DNA of 32,993 bases from Candidatus Faecivicinus avistercoris (GTDB taxonomy: Bacteria > Bacillota > Clostridia > Christensenellales > Aristaeellaceae), in NCBI GenBank assembly GCA_018716805.1, contig DVJL01000011.1, positions 1 through 32,993 of the forward strand, given 5' to 3'. Under the pieces are notes generated by a model. That model saw nothing but the letters and a program-made list of their open reading frames with translations, did no database searches and was not told where the DNA came from. A program made the position numbers and the translations under genes. Positions within the stretch are counted from its first letter, which is position 1; every line of letters starts with the position of its first letter. This document shows, piece after piece, positions 1-8,320 of the stretch.

Positions 1-237
1 ATCCCGGACGAGACCGCCGGCCGGGCGCGGGAGATGGCAAAGGGCCTGTACCGCGCGCTCGGCTGCAGGGGATTTGCGAGGGTCGACCTGTTTTTGACTT
101 CGGACGGCCAGCTGCTGTTCAACGAGGTCAACACCATCCCCGGCTTCACCGCGCACAGCCGGTTCCCGCAGATGATGCAGGCCGCCGGCCTGCCCTTCGG
201 CGAGCTGATCGAGCGGCTGATCGAGCAGGCCCTGTAA
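1..237 (+). CDS. D-alanine--D-alanine/D-serine ligase, C-terminal fragment (5' end outside window)
   Basis: Frame open from base 1; ...GFARVDLFLTSDGQLLFNEVNTIPGFTAHSRFPQMMQAAG... is the typical Ddl/VanG C-terminal motif (NEVNTIPGFT). Confidence 0.93.
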   Translation: MPDETAGRAREMAKGLYRALGCRGFARVDLFLTSDGQLLFNEVNTIPGFTAHSRFPQMMQAAGLPFGELIERLIEQAL

Positions 238-334
238 GGAAACCAGCCCGCGATGCGCCGAGGCGGCGGCAGGAAATCCCGTCCGCCGGGCGCGCCCATT
301 CCCTTTGGCAAATCATTCTTCAGGAGGTCGCTTC

Positions 335-1087
335 ATGAATTCCATCACCCTTCCCCGCGCGGCCGTTCACCGCGGCGCGCTGATCCTCGTCAACGCCTCG
401 CACCCGCTGGCCGATGGCTTCAGCCCGGCGCTCGCGCCCCTCTCCGGCGACGGGCACATCCTGCTCGACCGCACGGCCGCCGCGCTGCTTCGCGCCTGCA
501 TCCAGGCCTGCGGCGGCGAATCGGAAATCGTCGCCGTCTCGGGCTGGCGAAGCCACGGCGAACAGCAGCGCATCTGGGACGATTCCCTCGCCGGGCACGG
601 CGAGCGCTTCACCCGCCGCTACGTCGCCCTGCCCGGCTGCAGCGAGCACCAGACCGGCCTCGCCATCGACCTCGGCCGCGCCGCCCGCCGCATCGACTTC
701 ATCCGCCCGGCGTTTCCGAACCACGGCGCGTGCGGCCGCTTCCGCCGCATGGCCGCCGGCTACGGCTTCATCGAGCGCTACCAGCACAGCAAGGAGGCCG
801 TCACCGGCATCGCCGCCGAGCCATGGCACTTCCGCTACGTCGGCGCGCCCCACGCCCGCCTGATCCACGACCACGGCCTCTGCCTCGAGGAATACGTCCC
901 CTTCCTGCGCGACGGCGGCGCTCGGCTCTGTCCACTCGGCGACGGCCGCTGCGCGCAGGTCTTCTACGTCCCCTGCCAGGGAGAGACCACCGAGATCGAA
1001 CTGCCCGGCGAGGCCACCATCTCGGGCGACAACGACGGCGGCTTCATCGTCACCCTCTGGAGCGCCTCGCGCAGCCGCATCGCCTAG
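335..1087 (+). CDS. vanXY: VanXY/VanY-like D,D-peptidase (peptidase M15B)
   Basis: SEHQTGLAIDL (SxHxxGxAxD zinc motif) and EPWHFRYVG (ExxH). RBS AGGAGG upstream of ATG at 335. Lies between ligase and racemase genes as in vanG clusters. Confidence 0.85.
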   Translation: MNSITLPRAAVHRGALILVNASHPLADGFSPALAPLSGDGHILLDRTAAALLRACIQACGGESEIVAVSGWRSHGEQQRIWDDSLAGHGERFTRRYVALPGCSEHQTGLAIDLGRAARRIDFIRPAFPNHGACGRFRRMAAGYGFIERYQHSKEAVTGIAAEPWHFRYVGAPHARLIHDHGLCLEEYVPFLRDGGARLCPLGDGRCAQVFYVPCQGETTEIELPGEATISGDNDGGFIVTLWSASRSRIA

Positions 1088-1239
1088 AAGGCGCGCAGAT
1101 TTCATGAAGAGAGCCGCTTTCGCGCCTCGAATGTCAGAACTCCGCGCGCTCGCGGAGCTCCCGCCCGAGCCGGCGCAAATCCCGCTCGCGGCGGTCGCTC
1201 CCTTCAAACCATCCCCCTGCATTCATCGGAGGCATTTCC

Positions 1240-3729
1240 ATGCAAAAAAAGTCCTTCGCCGCGCTCGACGCCTTTCGCCTGATCGCCGCGCTGCTCGTCG
1301 TGGCCATCCACACCTCGCCGCTGGCCTCCCTTTCCCCCGACGCCGACTTCCTGCTCACCCGCGTCGCCGGACGGCTCGCCGTTCCGTTCTTCTTCATGGT
1401 CACCGGCTGCTTCCTCCTCAACGACGGCGGCGTGCGGCGCTTTCTCGGCCGGACCGCACGGCTTTACGCCCTTTCCATCGCGCTCTGCCTTCCGCTGAAC
1501 TTCTATGCCGGCGGCATGTCCGCGATCGAATGGCTGCGCGGCCTGCTCATCGAGGGCACCTTTTACCACCTCTGGTACCTTCCCGCCGTCCTGCTGGCCG
1601 TACCGGCGGCGTTCTTCCTCCGCAAGCTGCGCCCATGGCTGGGCTTCGCGCTGGCGGGCGTGCTCTATCTGATCGGCCTCGGCGGCGACAGCTGGCACGG
1701 CGTGGTCTGCCGCACGCCCGCGATCGCGGCGTTCTACGACGGCCTGCTCGCCGCGCTACCCCACACCCGCGCGCTGATGGCGCCGCTGTTTCTGCTGCTC
1801 GGCGCACAGCTTCCCCGCGCGCTCGACGCCCTCCGCACGCGAACCGGCCGCCTCACTGCGCTGTGCGCCGCCTGCTTCGCCGCGTCGCTGGCCATCATGG
1901 GTGCAGAGGCGCTCTGGCTCCGCGCGCTCGGCGCCCCGCGCCACGACAGCATGACCCTCGCGCTTCCCCTGTGCGCCGCGTTTTTGTTCCTGACGCTCCT
2001 GAGCCTGAACGGCGCGCGCTGCCGCGCGGCGAGCGAGATGTCCACGGCCGTCTACATCCTGCACCCATGGTGCATCGTGCTGGTGCGCGGCTTTGCAAAG
2101 CTCACGGGCACGCAGGCAGTCTGGATCGGCAACAGCCTCGCCCACTTCCTGCTGACCGCCGCGCTGAGTCTGGCGCTCGCCGCCGGATGGACGGCCGCCC
2201 TTCGCAGTCTGCGGCGCAGAGGGCCGCGCGCATCGCTCCAGCGCTTCGCATCGAGCGCCGCGGAACCCCCGCAGTCTCCGCGCACGGTCGGCCCGGCGGC
2301 GTCCCGCATTCGCTTGCCCCGCGCGGCTGTATCCATTTCCCGCGAGACCAGCCGCGCGTGGCGCGAGATCGACCTGACCGCGCTGTGCCACAACGCCGAC
2401 GCGCTCGCCGCGATGCTCGTTTCCTCCGATTCCCGCACCGGCGGCATGGCTTCCCCCACTGCGCTCAATTCCGGTGTTTGCAGAGAAACCTTCCCCAGCG
2501 CATCCGGCTCCAACACTGACAGAGACAACTTCCCTTCTGTGTCCAATTCCAGCGTTCACAGAGAAACCGTCTCCGCCGCATCCGGCTCCGGCATTCACAG
2601 AGAAATTTTTCCCGCCACGTCCGGCTCCAGCCATCGCAAAAAAAGCGCGGCTCACCGCCTGTCTGACCGCTCGGGCGGCGCTTCGAGCACTCCGTTGCGC
2701 GCGCTGATGGCCGTCGTCAAGGCGGATGCATACGGCCACGGCGCGGTCATCGCCGCGCGCGCCCTCTGGCGGCACGGCGTGCACGCCTTCGCCGTCGCCA
2801 CGATGGAGGAGGGCATCGAACTGCGCCGGGCGGGCATCCGCGGAACGATCCTCGTGCTCGGCTGGACGCCGGCGCAGTTCGCCCGGCGGCTGGCCCGCTG
2901 GCATCTCAGCCAGACGATCGCCGACGAAGCCCATGCCCGTGCGCTCTCCGCGCAGGGCGTCCGGCTGGACGTCCACCTCGCGCTCGACACCGGAATGCAC
3001 CGCCTCGGCGTCACATGGGACGATCTGGACGCCCAAATGCGCATATTCGCGCTGCCCGGCCTGTGCATTCGCGGCACGTTCTCCCACCTGAGCGTTGCCG
3101 ACAGCCTGTCCAAAGCGGACGTGGCGTTTACGCGCGAGCAGAGCCGCCGCTTCTTCGCCGCCATCGAAGCGCTGCGCGGCAGGGGCTGCGACCCGGGGCT
3201 GGTTCACCTGCAGGCGAGCTACGGCATCCTGAACCACCCCGCCGTGCCGTGCGACTTCGCGCGGGCGGGCATCGCGCTCTACGGCGTGACCAGCGATTCC
3301 CAGCCGACCGCACGAACCGCCGACCTCTGGCCGGTGCTGTCGCTCCGGGCGCGCGTGGCGTCGGTGCGCGCGCTTGCGCCGGGCGAATCCGCCGGCTACG
3401 GCCGCGCCTTCACCGCACGGCGGCCGACGAAGCTGGCGGCCGTCGCCATCGGCTACGCCGACGGCCTTCCGCGCGACCTGCCCGAGCGCGGCGGCGAGGT
3501 GCTGCTGCACGGCCATCGCGCGCCGGCCGTCGGACGGCTGTGCATGGATCAGATGCTCGTGGACGCGACGGACGTGCCGGACGTCCGGCCCGGGGACGTC
3601 GCGACGCTGATCGGCCGCGACGGCGCGGCGCAGATCTCCGCCGTCGATCTGGCCAGGCAGTGCGGCGTTCTCACCAACGAGCTGCTCTCCCGGCTCGGCG
3701 GGCGGCTGGGGCTGCGCGCCCTGCGATAG
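1240..3729 (+). CDS. vanT: VanT-like membrane serine/alanine racemase: N-terminal acyltransferase-3 membrane domain plus C-terminal PLP alanine-racemase domain
   Basis: N-term LDAFRLIAALLVVAIHTSPL plus multiple TM segments; C-term WREIDLTALCHNADAL ... ALMAVVKADAYGHGAV (PLP lysine) ... AGYGRAF...AIGYADGLPRDL. Confidence 0.88.
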   Translation: MQKKSFAALDAFRLIAALLVVAIHTSPLASLSPDADFLLTRVAGRLAVPFFFMVTGCFLLNDGGVRRFLGRTARLYALSIALCLPLNFYAGGMSAIEWLRGLLIEGTFYHLWYLPAVLLAVPAAFFLRKLRPWLGFALAGVLYLIGLGGDSWHGVVCRTPAIAAFYDGLLAALPHTRALMAPLFLLLGAQLPRALDALRTRTGRLTALCAACFAASLAIMGAEALWLRALGAPRHDSMTLALPLCAAFLFLTLLSLNGARCRAASEMSTAVYILHPWCIVLVRGFAKLTGTQAVWIGNSLAHFLLTAALSLALAAGWTAALRSLRRRGPRASLQRFASSAAEPPQSPRTVGPAASRIRLPRAAVSISRETSRAWREIDLTALCHNADALAAMLVSSDSRTGGMASPTALNSGVCRETFPSASGSNTDRDNFPSVSNSSVHRETVSAASGSGIHREIFPATSGSSHRKKSAAHRLSDRSGGASSTPLRALMAVVKADAYGHGAVIAARALWRHGVHAFAVATMEEGIELRRAGIRGTILVLGWTPAQFARRLARWHLSQTIADEAHARALSAQGVRLDVHLALDTGMHRLGVTWDDLDAQMRIFALPGLCIRGTFSHLSVADSLSKADVAFTREQSRRFFAAIEALRGRGCDPGLVHLQASYGILNHPAVPCDFARAGIALYGVTSDSQPTARTADLWPVLSLRARVASVRALAPGESAGYGRAFTARRPTKLAAVAIGYADGLPRDLPERGGEVLLHGHRAPAVGRLCMDQMLVDATDVPDVRPGDVATLIGRDGAAQISAVDLARQCGVLTNELLSRLGGRLGLRALR
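2470..2625 (+). repeat. Four tandem 39-bp (13-aa) imperfect repeats inside vanT
   Basis: 2470-2508 SGVCRETFPSASG; 2509-2547 SNTDRDNFPSVSN; 2548-2586 SSVHRETVSAASG; 2587-2625 SGIHREIFPATSG; partial fifth SSHRKKSA. Confidence 0.9.
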
Positions 3730-3765
3730 ATCCGGAAGCGATGCGGCGCCTTCCGAGGGCTGCGC

Positions 3766-3803
3766 CCAAAAAGATTGCCGCGGACGGCATGTGCCGTCCG
3801 CGG
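3766..3803 (-). terminator. Rho-independent terminator of the SH3b gene (minus strand)
   Basis: 12-bp perfect stem CCGCGGACGGCA/TGCCGTCCGCGG followed on minus strand by AATCTTTTTG. Confidence 0.75.
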
Positions 3804-3856
3804 CGGAAGGGGTTGCTGCCAGCGCGCGCCGCAGGGGCGTGCGCCTGAGGCCAATG

Positions 3857-4618
3857 TCAATAGAGCGTGGTATAGCGGGAGGAGACCCAGCCGGTCTGCC
3901 CCTCAAAGCGGACCTGATACCAGACCACGCCGCGCTCGTCGGTGGAATAGGAGCCGAGGTAAGTCGCCGTCTCGCCCTTCTGCATCGTGCCGACGTCGGC
4001 ATAGCCGAGGCCGGGGCCGGTGCGAAGGTTGGACTTGCCGTTGGTCGCCTTGACATAGCTGCCGGCAACGTTGGTCGTCGTGTCGGCCACGCCGGAAGAA
4101 TTGCCATAGACCAGCTCGGAATACACGCTGGAAACCCAGCCGGTGCCGTAGGAATAATACTGCACCTGATACCAGACGTTTCCGCGGCTGTCCGTCGAGG
4201 AGCTGAGGTAGCGCACCTGCTCGCCCTTTGCGAGCGTGCCGATGTCGTCATAGCCCGTGCCGGGGCCGGAGCGCAGGTTGACGCTCGCCGTCGCGCGGAC
4301 GTAGGTCGCGCCGCCCGGTTGGACGACCGACCCCGAGCCGCCGGAATACAGCGTGGCCCACACCGAGGAAACCCAGCCGTAGGTATTGCTGCCGTAGTAG
4401 ACGCGATACCACGCCACGCCGCGGCTGTCCACGGAAGTCGTGCCATCGGAATCCAGCGTGCCGCCCTTGCGGATTGTGCCGAGGATCGAATAGCCCAGCC
4501 CCGGACCGGAGCGCACGTTGACATCGCCCGTGGCGACGATGTAGCTGCTCGCGGCAAAGGCCGTCATGCAGCTCAGAAGCAGTATTGCGCAGAGAAGCGC
4601 TGCCAGGATCTTTTTCAT
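3857..4618 (-). CDS. Secreted protein with three SH3b domains
   Basis: Signal peptide MKKILAALLCAILLLSCMTAFAA; three repeats of (V)NVRSGPGLGYS..G-T..KG...WYRV...GWVSS. RBS GGGGGAAG before ATG at 4618. Confidence 0.9.
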   Translation of the reverse strand: MKKILAALLCAILLLSCMTAFAASSYIVATGDVNVRSGPGLGYSILGTIRKGGTLDSDGTTSVDSRGVAWYRVYYGSNTYGWVSSVWATLYSGGSGSVVQPGGATYVRATASVNLRSGPGTGYDDIGTLAKGEQVRYLSSSTDSRGNVWYQVQYYSYGTGWVSSVYSELVYGNSSGVADTTTNVAGSYVKATNGKSNLRTGPGLGYADVGTMQKGETATYLGSYSTDERGVVWYQVRFEGQTGWVSSRYTTLY

Positions 4619-4676
4619 AATTCTTCCCCCTTTTTCAAATCCATCGTCAATATTATACTCAGTTTCCATCTATTCG

Positions 4677-5765
4677 TCAAGATTCCGCCGCAGAGTGTGG
4701 AACACTGCGAGCGTGTGTCGCGGCGAGCGCAATCGCCGCGCCGGCCGCGCCGCCTGCCAGCTTCGCCGCCAGCAGCGGAACCAGCATGCCCGCGTCCACG
4801 CCAGCAGTGAATCCCAGATGGGCTGCGAAAGCCGATGCCGAGCAGACCATGGCGGCCGCGTTGACCACCTTGCCGCGCGCGTCCATGTCGCGCACGAGCA
4901 CGATCGCGGGCAGCACGCTCACCGCGCCGACGATCAGCCCCGTCGCGCTCGCGCTGTTCATGCCGGTGCGCTCGCCCAGCCACTTGAGCGGCCGCTTCAG
5001 CGCGCGCTGGAGCAGTTCCGCCGCGGGCAGGCTGCCCAGCATGACCACCCCGATCGACGCGACGACCGCCATGGCGTCCTCGATGGGCGCGAGGCCGGGA
5101 ATCTCCACCTCCGTCATGTACGAAAACGCGCCCGCGATCAGCCCCAGTGTCGTCACCGCGCGGATGACGGCGGCAAAGGCCGAAAAGCCCTTCAGCATCG
5201 CCCGCGGCGCGAACCGAAGCCCCGCCAGCAACAGCGCCGACAGCAACAGCACCGGCAGGCTCTGCCACGCGAGCGCCGCGATCCCCATCCCGCTCAGCAG
5301 CCCGCCCGCCGCAAGCCCCACGGGCAACGCAACCAGCCCGCACAGCATCCCCCGCGCGAAGGGCGCGCGGTCGGCGTCGGACAGCATGCCCATGCCGACG
5401 GGGATCGTAAACGTCACCGTGCAGCCGAGCGTCGCGGCGACCAGAATGCCCGCATACCGGCCGACCAGCGGATCCTCCGCCAACTCCACCGCCAGCGGAT
5501 ATCCGCCCATGTCGATGGCCAGCACGCCCGCCAGAATCGCCGGGTCGAACCCGAGCGCCGCGAAGGCGGGCGCCAGCGTGCCGCCGATCAGCCCGGACAG
5601 GAGCGGGGCCAGACAGAGGATGCCCGCCATCGAGAGCGCGGTGGAACCCAGCAGCTCAAACCCGTCCTCGAAGCGCTTGCCCAATCCCAGCCGGTTGCCC
5701 AACAGGCGGTCCAGCCCGCCCACCACCGCGCAGAGCGCCAGTATCCACATGATTGCCCGTTCCAT
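4677..5765 (-). CDS. eutH: Ethanolamine transporter EutH-like permease
   Basis: Polytopic membrane protein; GLDRLLGNRLGLGKRFEDGFELLGSTALSMAGI...LAPLLSG...IDMGGYPLA matches the EutH pattern. Confidence 0.85.
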   Translation of the reverse strand: MERAIMWILALCAVVGGLDRLLGNRLGLGKRFEDGFELLGSTALSMAGILCLAPLLSGLIGGTLAPAFAALGFDPAILAGVLAIDMGGYPLAVELAEDPLVGRYAGILVAATLGCTVTFTIPVGMGMLSDADRAPFARGMLCGLVALPVGLAAGGLLSGMGIAALAWQSLPVLLLSALLLAGLRFAPRAMLKGFSAFAAVIRAVTTLGLIAGAFSYMTEVEIPGLAPIEDAMAVVASIGVVMLGSLPAAELLQRALKRPLKWLGERTGMNSASATGLIVGAVSVLPAIVLVRDMDARGKVVNAAAMVCSASAFAAHLGFTAGVDAGMLVPLLAAKLAGGAAGAAIALAATHARSVPHSAAES

Positions 5766-5990
5766 TCCGCGTCGCCGCCTTCTCCTTCGTTTGCCGGGAT
5801 ACCTCCCGGCCGCGCGACCATTATATCACATCCACGCGAAAAAGAGAACGCCGCCGCGGCAAATTGCCCAAACCTCAGAACAATGGAATCACCCCACTTC
5901 CCTTCGCCTTTTTCGTTTTCTGCCATTTAGACGAAAGGCGTGGCGCTTCTGTTCCATTTTTTGGGCAAAATTTTTTCCCGGAGGGCGCAA

Positions 5991-6019
5991 TTGACGCCCT
6001 CGCCTGGCGATGGTATAAT
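5991..6019 (+). promoter_or_regulatory. Sigma-A promoter for the 6072 gene
   Basis: TTGACG-17 bp-TATAAT. Confidence 0.75.
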
Positions 6020-6071
6020 GAGGTCGAAGGGAATCGCGCACTTACGCCCCGTGCAAAAGGGGAAATGAAAA

Positions 6072-6473
6072 ATGCAGACATTCTCCTCCCGGGAAGCTGA
6101 AGAAAGGCTCTGCGCCGTGGAATCCCTGCTGGGCGGAACCACGGCGAGGCTCTACCGAAAATACGAATATCTGCACGACGCCTGCCTTCAGGACATGGTT
6201 TGGCGCTTTGACTCGCGCGGAAAGCTGACTGTCGCGCTCAATCTCTTTCAGGACTATGTTTCGCCGGCGTGCGGGCTTCAGCTCCGCGCCGAGGGCGTCC
6301 TTGCGTGCAGCTGTGATTTCTGCAGCAAGCCGCCCTTCCCCGTGGAAATGTATTCCCTCTGCTTCAGCGCGCATCCGGACGGTCTGGAAGTCCTCTGCGA
6401 AACGGATCCGGCCCTTCGGTTCCGCATCGCCGCCCAAAAGGTGCGGATCCGCCGCCGGAAGGACGGCGCCTGA
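6072..6473 (+). CDS. Hypothetical protein
   Basis: 133-aa ORF (MQTFSSREAEERLCAVESLLGG...) directly downstream of a strong promoter; no family recognised. Confidence 0.7.
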   Translation: MQTFSSREAEERLCAVESLLGGTTARLYRKYEYLHDACLQDMVWRFDSRGKLTVALNLFQDYVSPACGLQLRAEGVLACSCDFCSKPPFPVEMYSLCFSAHPDGLEVLCETDPALRFRIAAQKVRIRRRKDGA

Positions 6474-6518
6474 AGCGCGCCATTCCGCGCTGAAAATGCC
6501 TTCAGGAGGTGCACGGCC

Positions 6519-6851
6519 ATGAGCTGGCTGGAAATTTTGTTGACCGCGGCCTTTTCCCTCGGCGCCGTCATCTGGGGCGCATGCCTCTGCCATCAGCGGG
6601 GCGGATGGCTCCTCGCCGGCTGGAACACGATGCCGCGCGAAGCGAAGGCGCAATGCGACAAGGCGGCCGTCCTGCGGTTCCATGGGCGATGCGTCATCGG
6701 CTGCGGCGTCGGGCTGATCCCGCTGCTGTGCGGCAGTTTCGCCGGGCAGGATGCCCTGCTGTGCATCGGACTGGGAATCGTTGCGGCGATGGTCGCCCTG
6801 TCCATCGCATGGCCGGCGCTTCACCCGGAAAAATATCGAAAGCGCGGCTAA
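6519..6851 (+). CDS. DUF3784-like small membrane protein
   Basis: Three TM segments and GGWLLAGWNTMPREAKAQCDKAAVLRFHG, typical of DUF3784. Confidence 0.75.
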   Translation: MSWLEILLTAAFSLGAVIWGACLCHQRGGWLLAGWNTMPREAKAQCDKAAVLRFHGRCVIGCGVGLIPLLCGSFAGQDALLCIGLGIVAAMVALSIAWPALHPEKYRKRG

Positions 6852-6868
6852 CACGCCGGGAACGATTG

Positions 6869-6912
6869 GAGCGCGAAAGGATTTCGATCCTTTCGCGCTC
6901 TCCTTGGTTTTT
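6869..6912 (+). terminator. Strong terminator between convergent genes
   Basis: 14-bp perfect stem GAGCGCGAAAGGAT-TTCG-ATCCTTTCGCGCTC, then TCCTTGGTTTTTT. Confidence 0.85.
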
Positions 6913-6933
6913 TGACAGCCTGAAATCCCGTCT

Positions 6934-8130
6934 TCAACCGCGGGACTTTTTCATGGGCAGAACGCCCTGAAGCGCCGCAATGAGCGCGGCGGCCAGCCAG
7001 ACGGCGGCGATGGGCCGCACGTCGCTTCCCGAAATCAGCAGCCCCAGGCCGAACGCCGCGATGCCGGCGCCGATATAGGCACTGAAGTCAAAGATGCCCA
7101 CCAGCGACGAGGTGATGTTCTTCTCCGCGTAACCCATCGGCAGCACGCCCATGCAGAGGTTGTTCGCCGCATAGCCGAATCCGGAAATCGCGGCCATCAG
7201 CGCGACCGTCGCGATCGCGCCGCACGGCAGGAAGATCAGCGCGCACGCGCAGACGGCGATCAGACCGAACAGCGCCGCCATCAGATGCCGAAGCGGCATG
7301 CGCACGCGGTTGGCCAGCGCGCCGACCAGCGCGATAAACGCCGCGTTGCACACCGGAAACAGCACCAGATACAGCGCCGATTCCCCCGCGCCGACGCCCA
7401 GCAGCCGCGTCAGCAGCGTCGGCGCCCAGACGGTGAAGCTCTCCTTGACGATGCCGTTGCACAGGCAGGTAATCGCAATGCGCCACAGCTTGTCCTCGCG
7501 GATTGTGGCGACCAGTACACGCATCGACGGCTTCGCGGCGCTGACCGGAGCGAACGCCGGATCCCGCGCGGCCGAAGCGGCGATCATCGCCCACAAGAGC
7601 GCCGGCACGGCCACGATCAGCCCCGGCACGAGGAAGTTGTACGTCCACGCCGCGCCGCTCAGCAGCGGCGCAATCGCGCTCCAGCCGAGGATGTAGCCCA
7701 CCGGCATCGACAGCGAATACCACGTCGACACCCGCACGCGCTCCTCGGGCGCAAACCGCCCGGCCAGCAGGCGCGACATCGGCCCCCAGAGCATCGACTG
7801 AAACACCCCGTTTAAGCACCACAGCGGCAGGATCTGCCCGTAGCCGCCTGAGAGCGAGATGCCGATGTTCATCGCCGCAATGCCCGTCATGCCGAGCAGC
7901 ACCAGCCGCTCCGGCCGGACGCGGTCGCCGAAGAACCCGCACACGAGCTGCGCGCAGGCATAGGAGAAAAAGTACGCCGTGCCGAGCAGGCCCAGCTGAG
8001 CCGTCGACGCGCCGAGCGCGAGCTCCATCTTGCCCAGCGCGGACGAGAGATTGACGCGGCACAGGTAGGCGCACATGTAAGTCAGACAGCACAGAAACAG
8101 AAACTCCCACTTCTTGCGAAATACGCTCAT
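6934..8130 (-). CDS. MFS transporter, UhpC/GlpT-like (organophosphate:Pi antiporter type)
   Basis: MSVFRKKWEFLFLCCLTYMCAYLCRVNLSSALGKM...; about 12 TM segments; RBS AAAGGAAA upstream of the MM pair (start 8130 or 8133). Confidence 0.82.
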   Translation of the reverse strand: MSVFRKKWEFLFLCCLTYMCAYLCRVNLSSALGKMELALGASTAQLGLLGTAYFFSYACAQLVCGFFGDRVRPERLVLLGMTGIAAMNIGISLSGGYGQILPLWCLNGVFQSMLWGPMSRLLAGRFAPEERVRVSTWYSLSMPVGYILGWSAIAPLLSGAAWTYNFLVPGLIVAVPALLWAMIAASAARDPAFAPVSAAKPSMRVLVATIREDKLWRIAITCLCNGIVKESFTVWAPTLLTRLLGVGAGESALYLVLFPVCNAAFIALVGALANRVRMPLRHLMAALFGLIAVCACALIFLPCGAIATVALMAAISGFGYAANNLCMGVLPMGYAEKNITSSLVGIFDFSAYIGAGIAAFGLGLLISGSDVRPIAAVWLAAALIAALQGVLPMKKSRG

Positions 8131-8213
8131 CATTTCCTTTGAAACGCCCCTTTGCGTCCAATCATTCGTGCGTCCGGGAAGGCGCGCGGATCCCGCCCTT
8201 TTGCAGAGAGGCC

Positions 8214-8309
8214 GCGCCCTTCTGCCCGCTGCGGCCTCATCGCCGGGTCTTCGCGCCCCTGCCCGCGGCCGCTCCACCGCCGGGTCTTCGTGCCCCTGCC
8301 CGCGGCCGC
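8214..8309. repeat. 37-bp-period tandem repeat, two near-complete copies plus one partial
   Basis: CGCCGGGTCTTCG(C/T)GCCCCTGCCCGCGGCCGC at 8241-8272 and 8278-8309; degenerate partial GCGCCCTTCTGCCCGCTGCGGCC at 8214. Confidence 0.8.
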
Positions 8310-8320
8310 GAAAGCCCCTG

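Noticed and set aside
253-1222. Long overlapping ORFs in alternate frames (253-1107 +, 320-1222 -)
   Set aside because: Arg/Pro/Ala-rich shadow ORFs of the GC-rich VanXY gene; no family signature.
1756-4557. 933-aa minus-strand ORF antisense to vanT
   Set aside because: Low-complexity GC shadow translation; the plus-strand VanT is clearly the real gene.
6869-6900. Perfect 14-bp hairpin as a possible regulatory element
   Set aside because: Position between convergent gene ends with a T-run fits an ordinary terminator.
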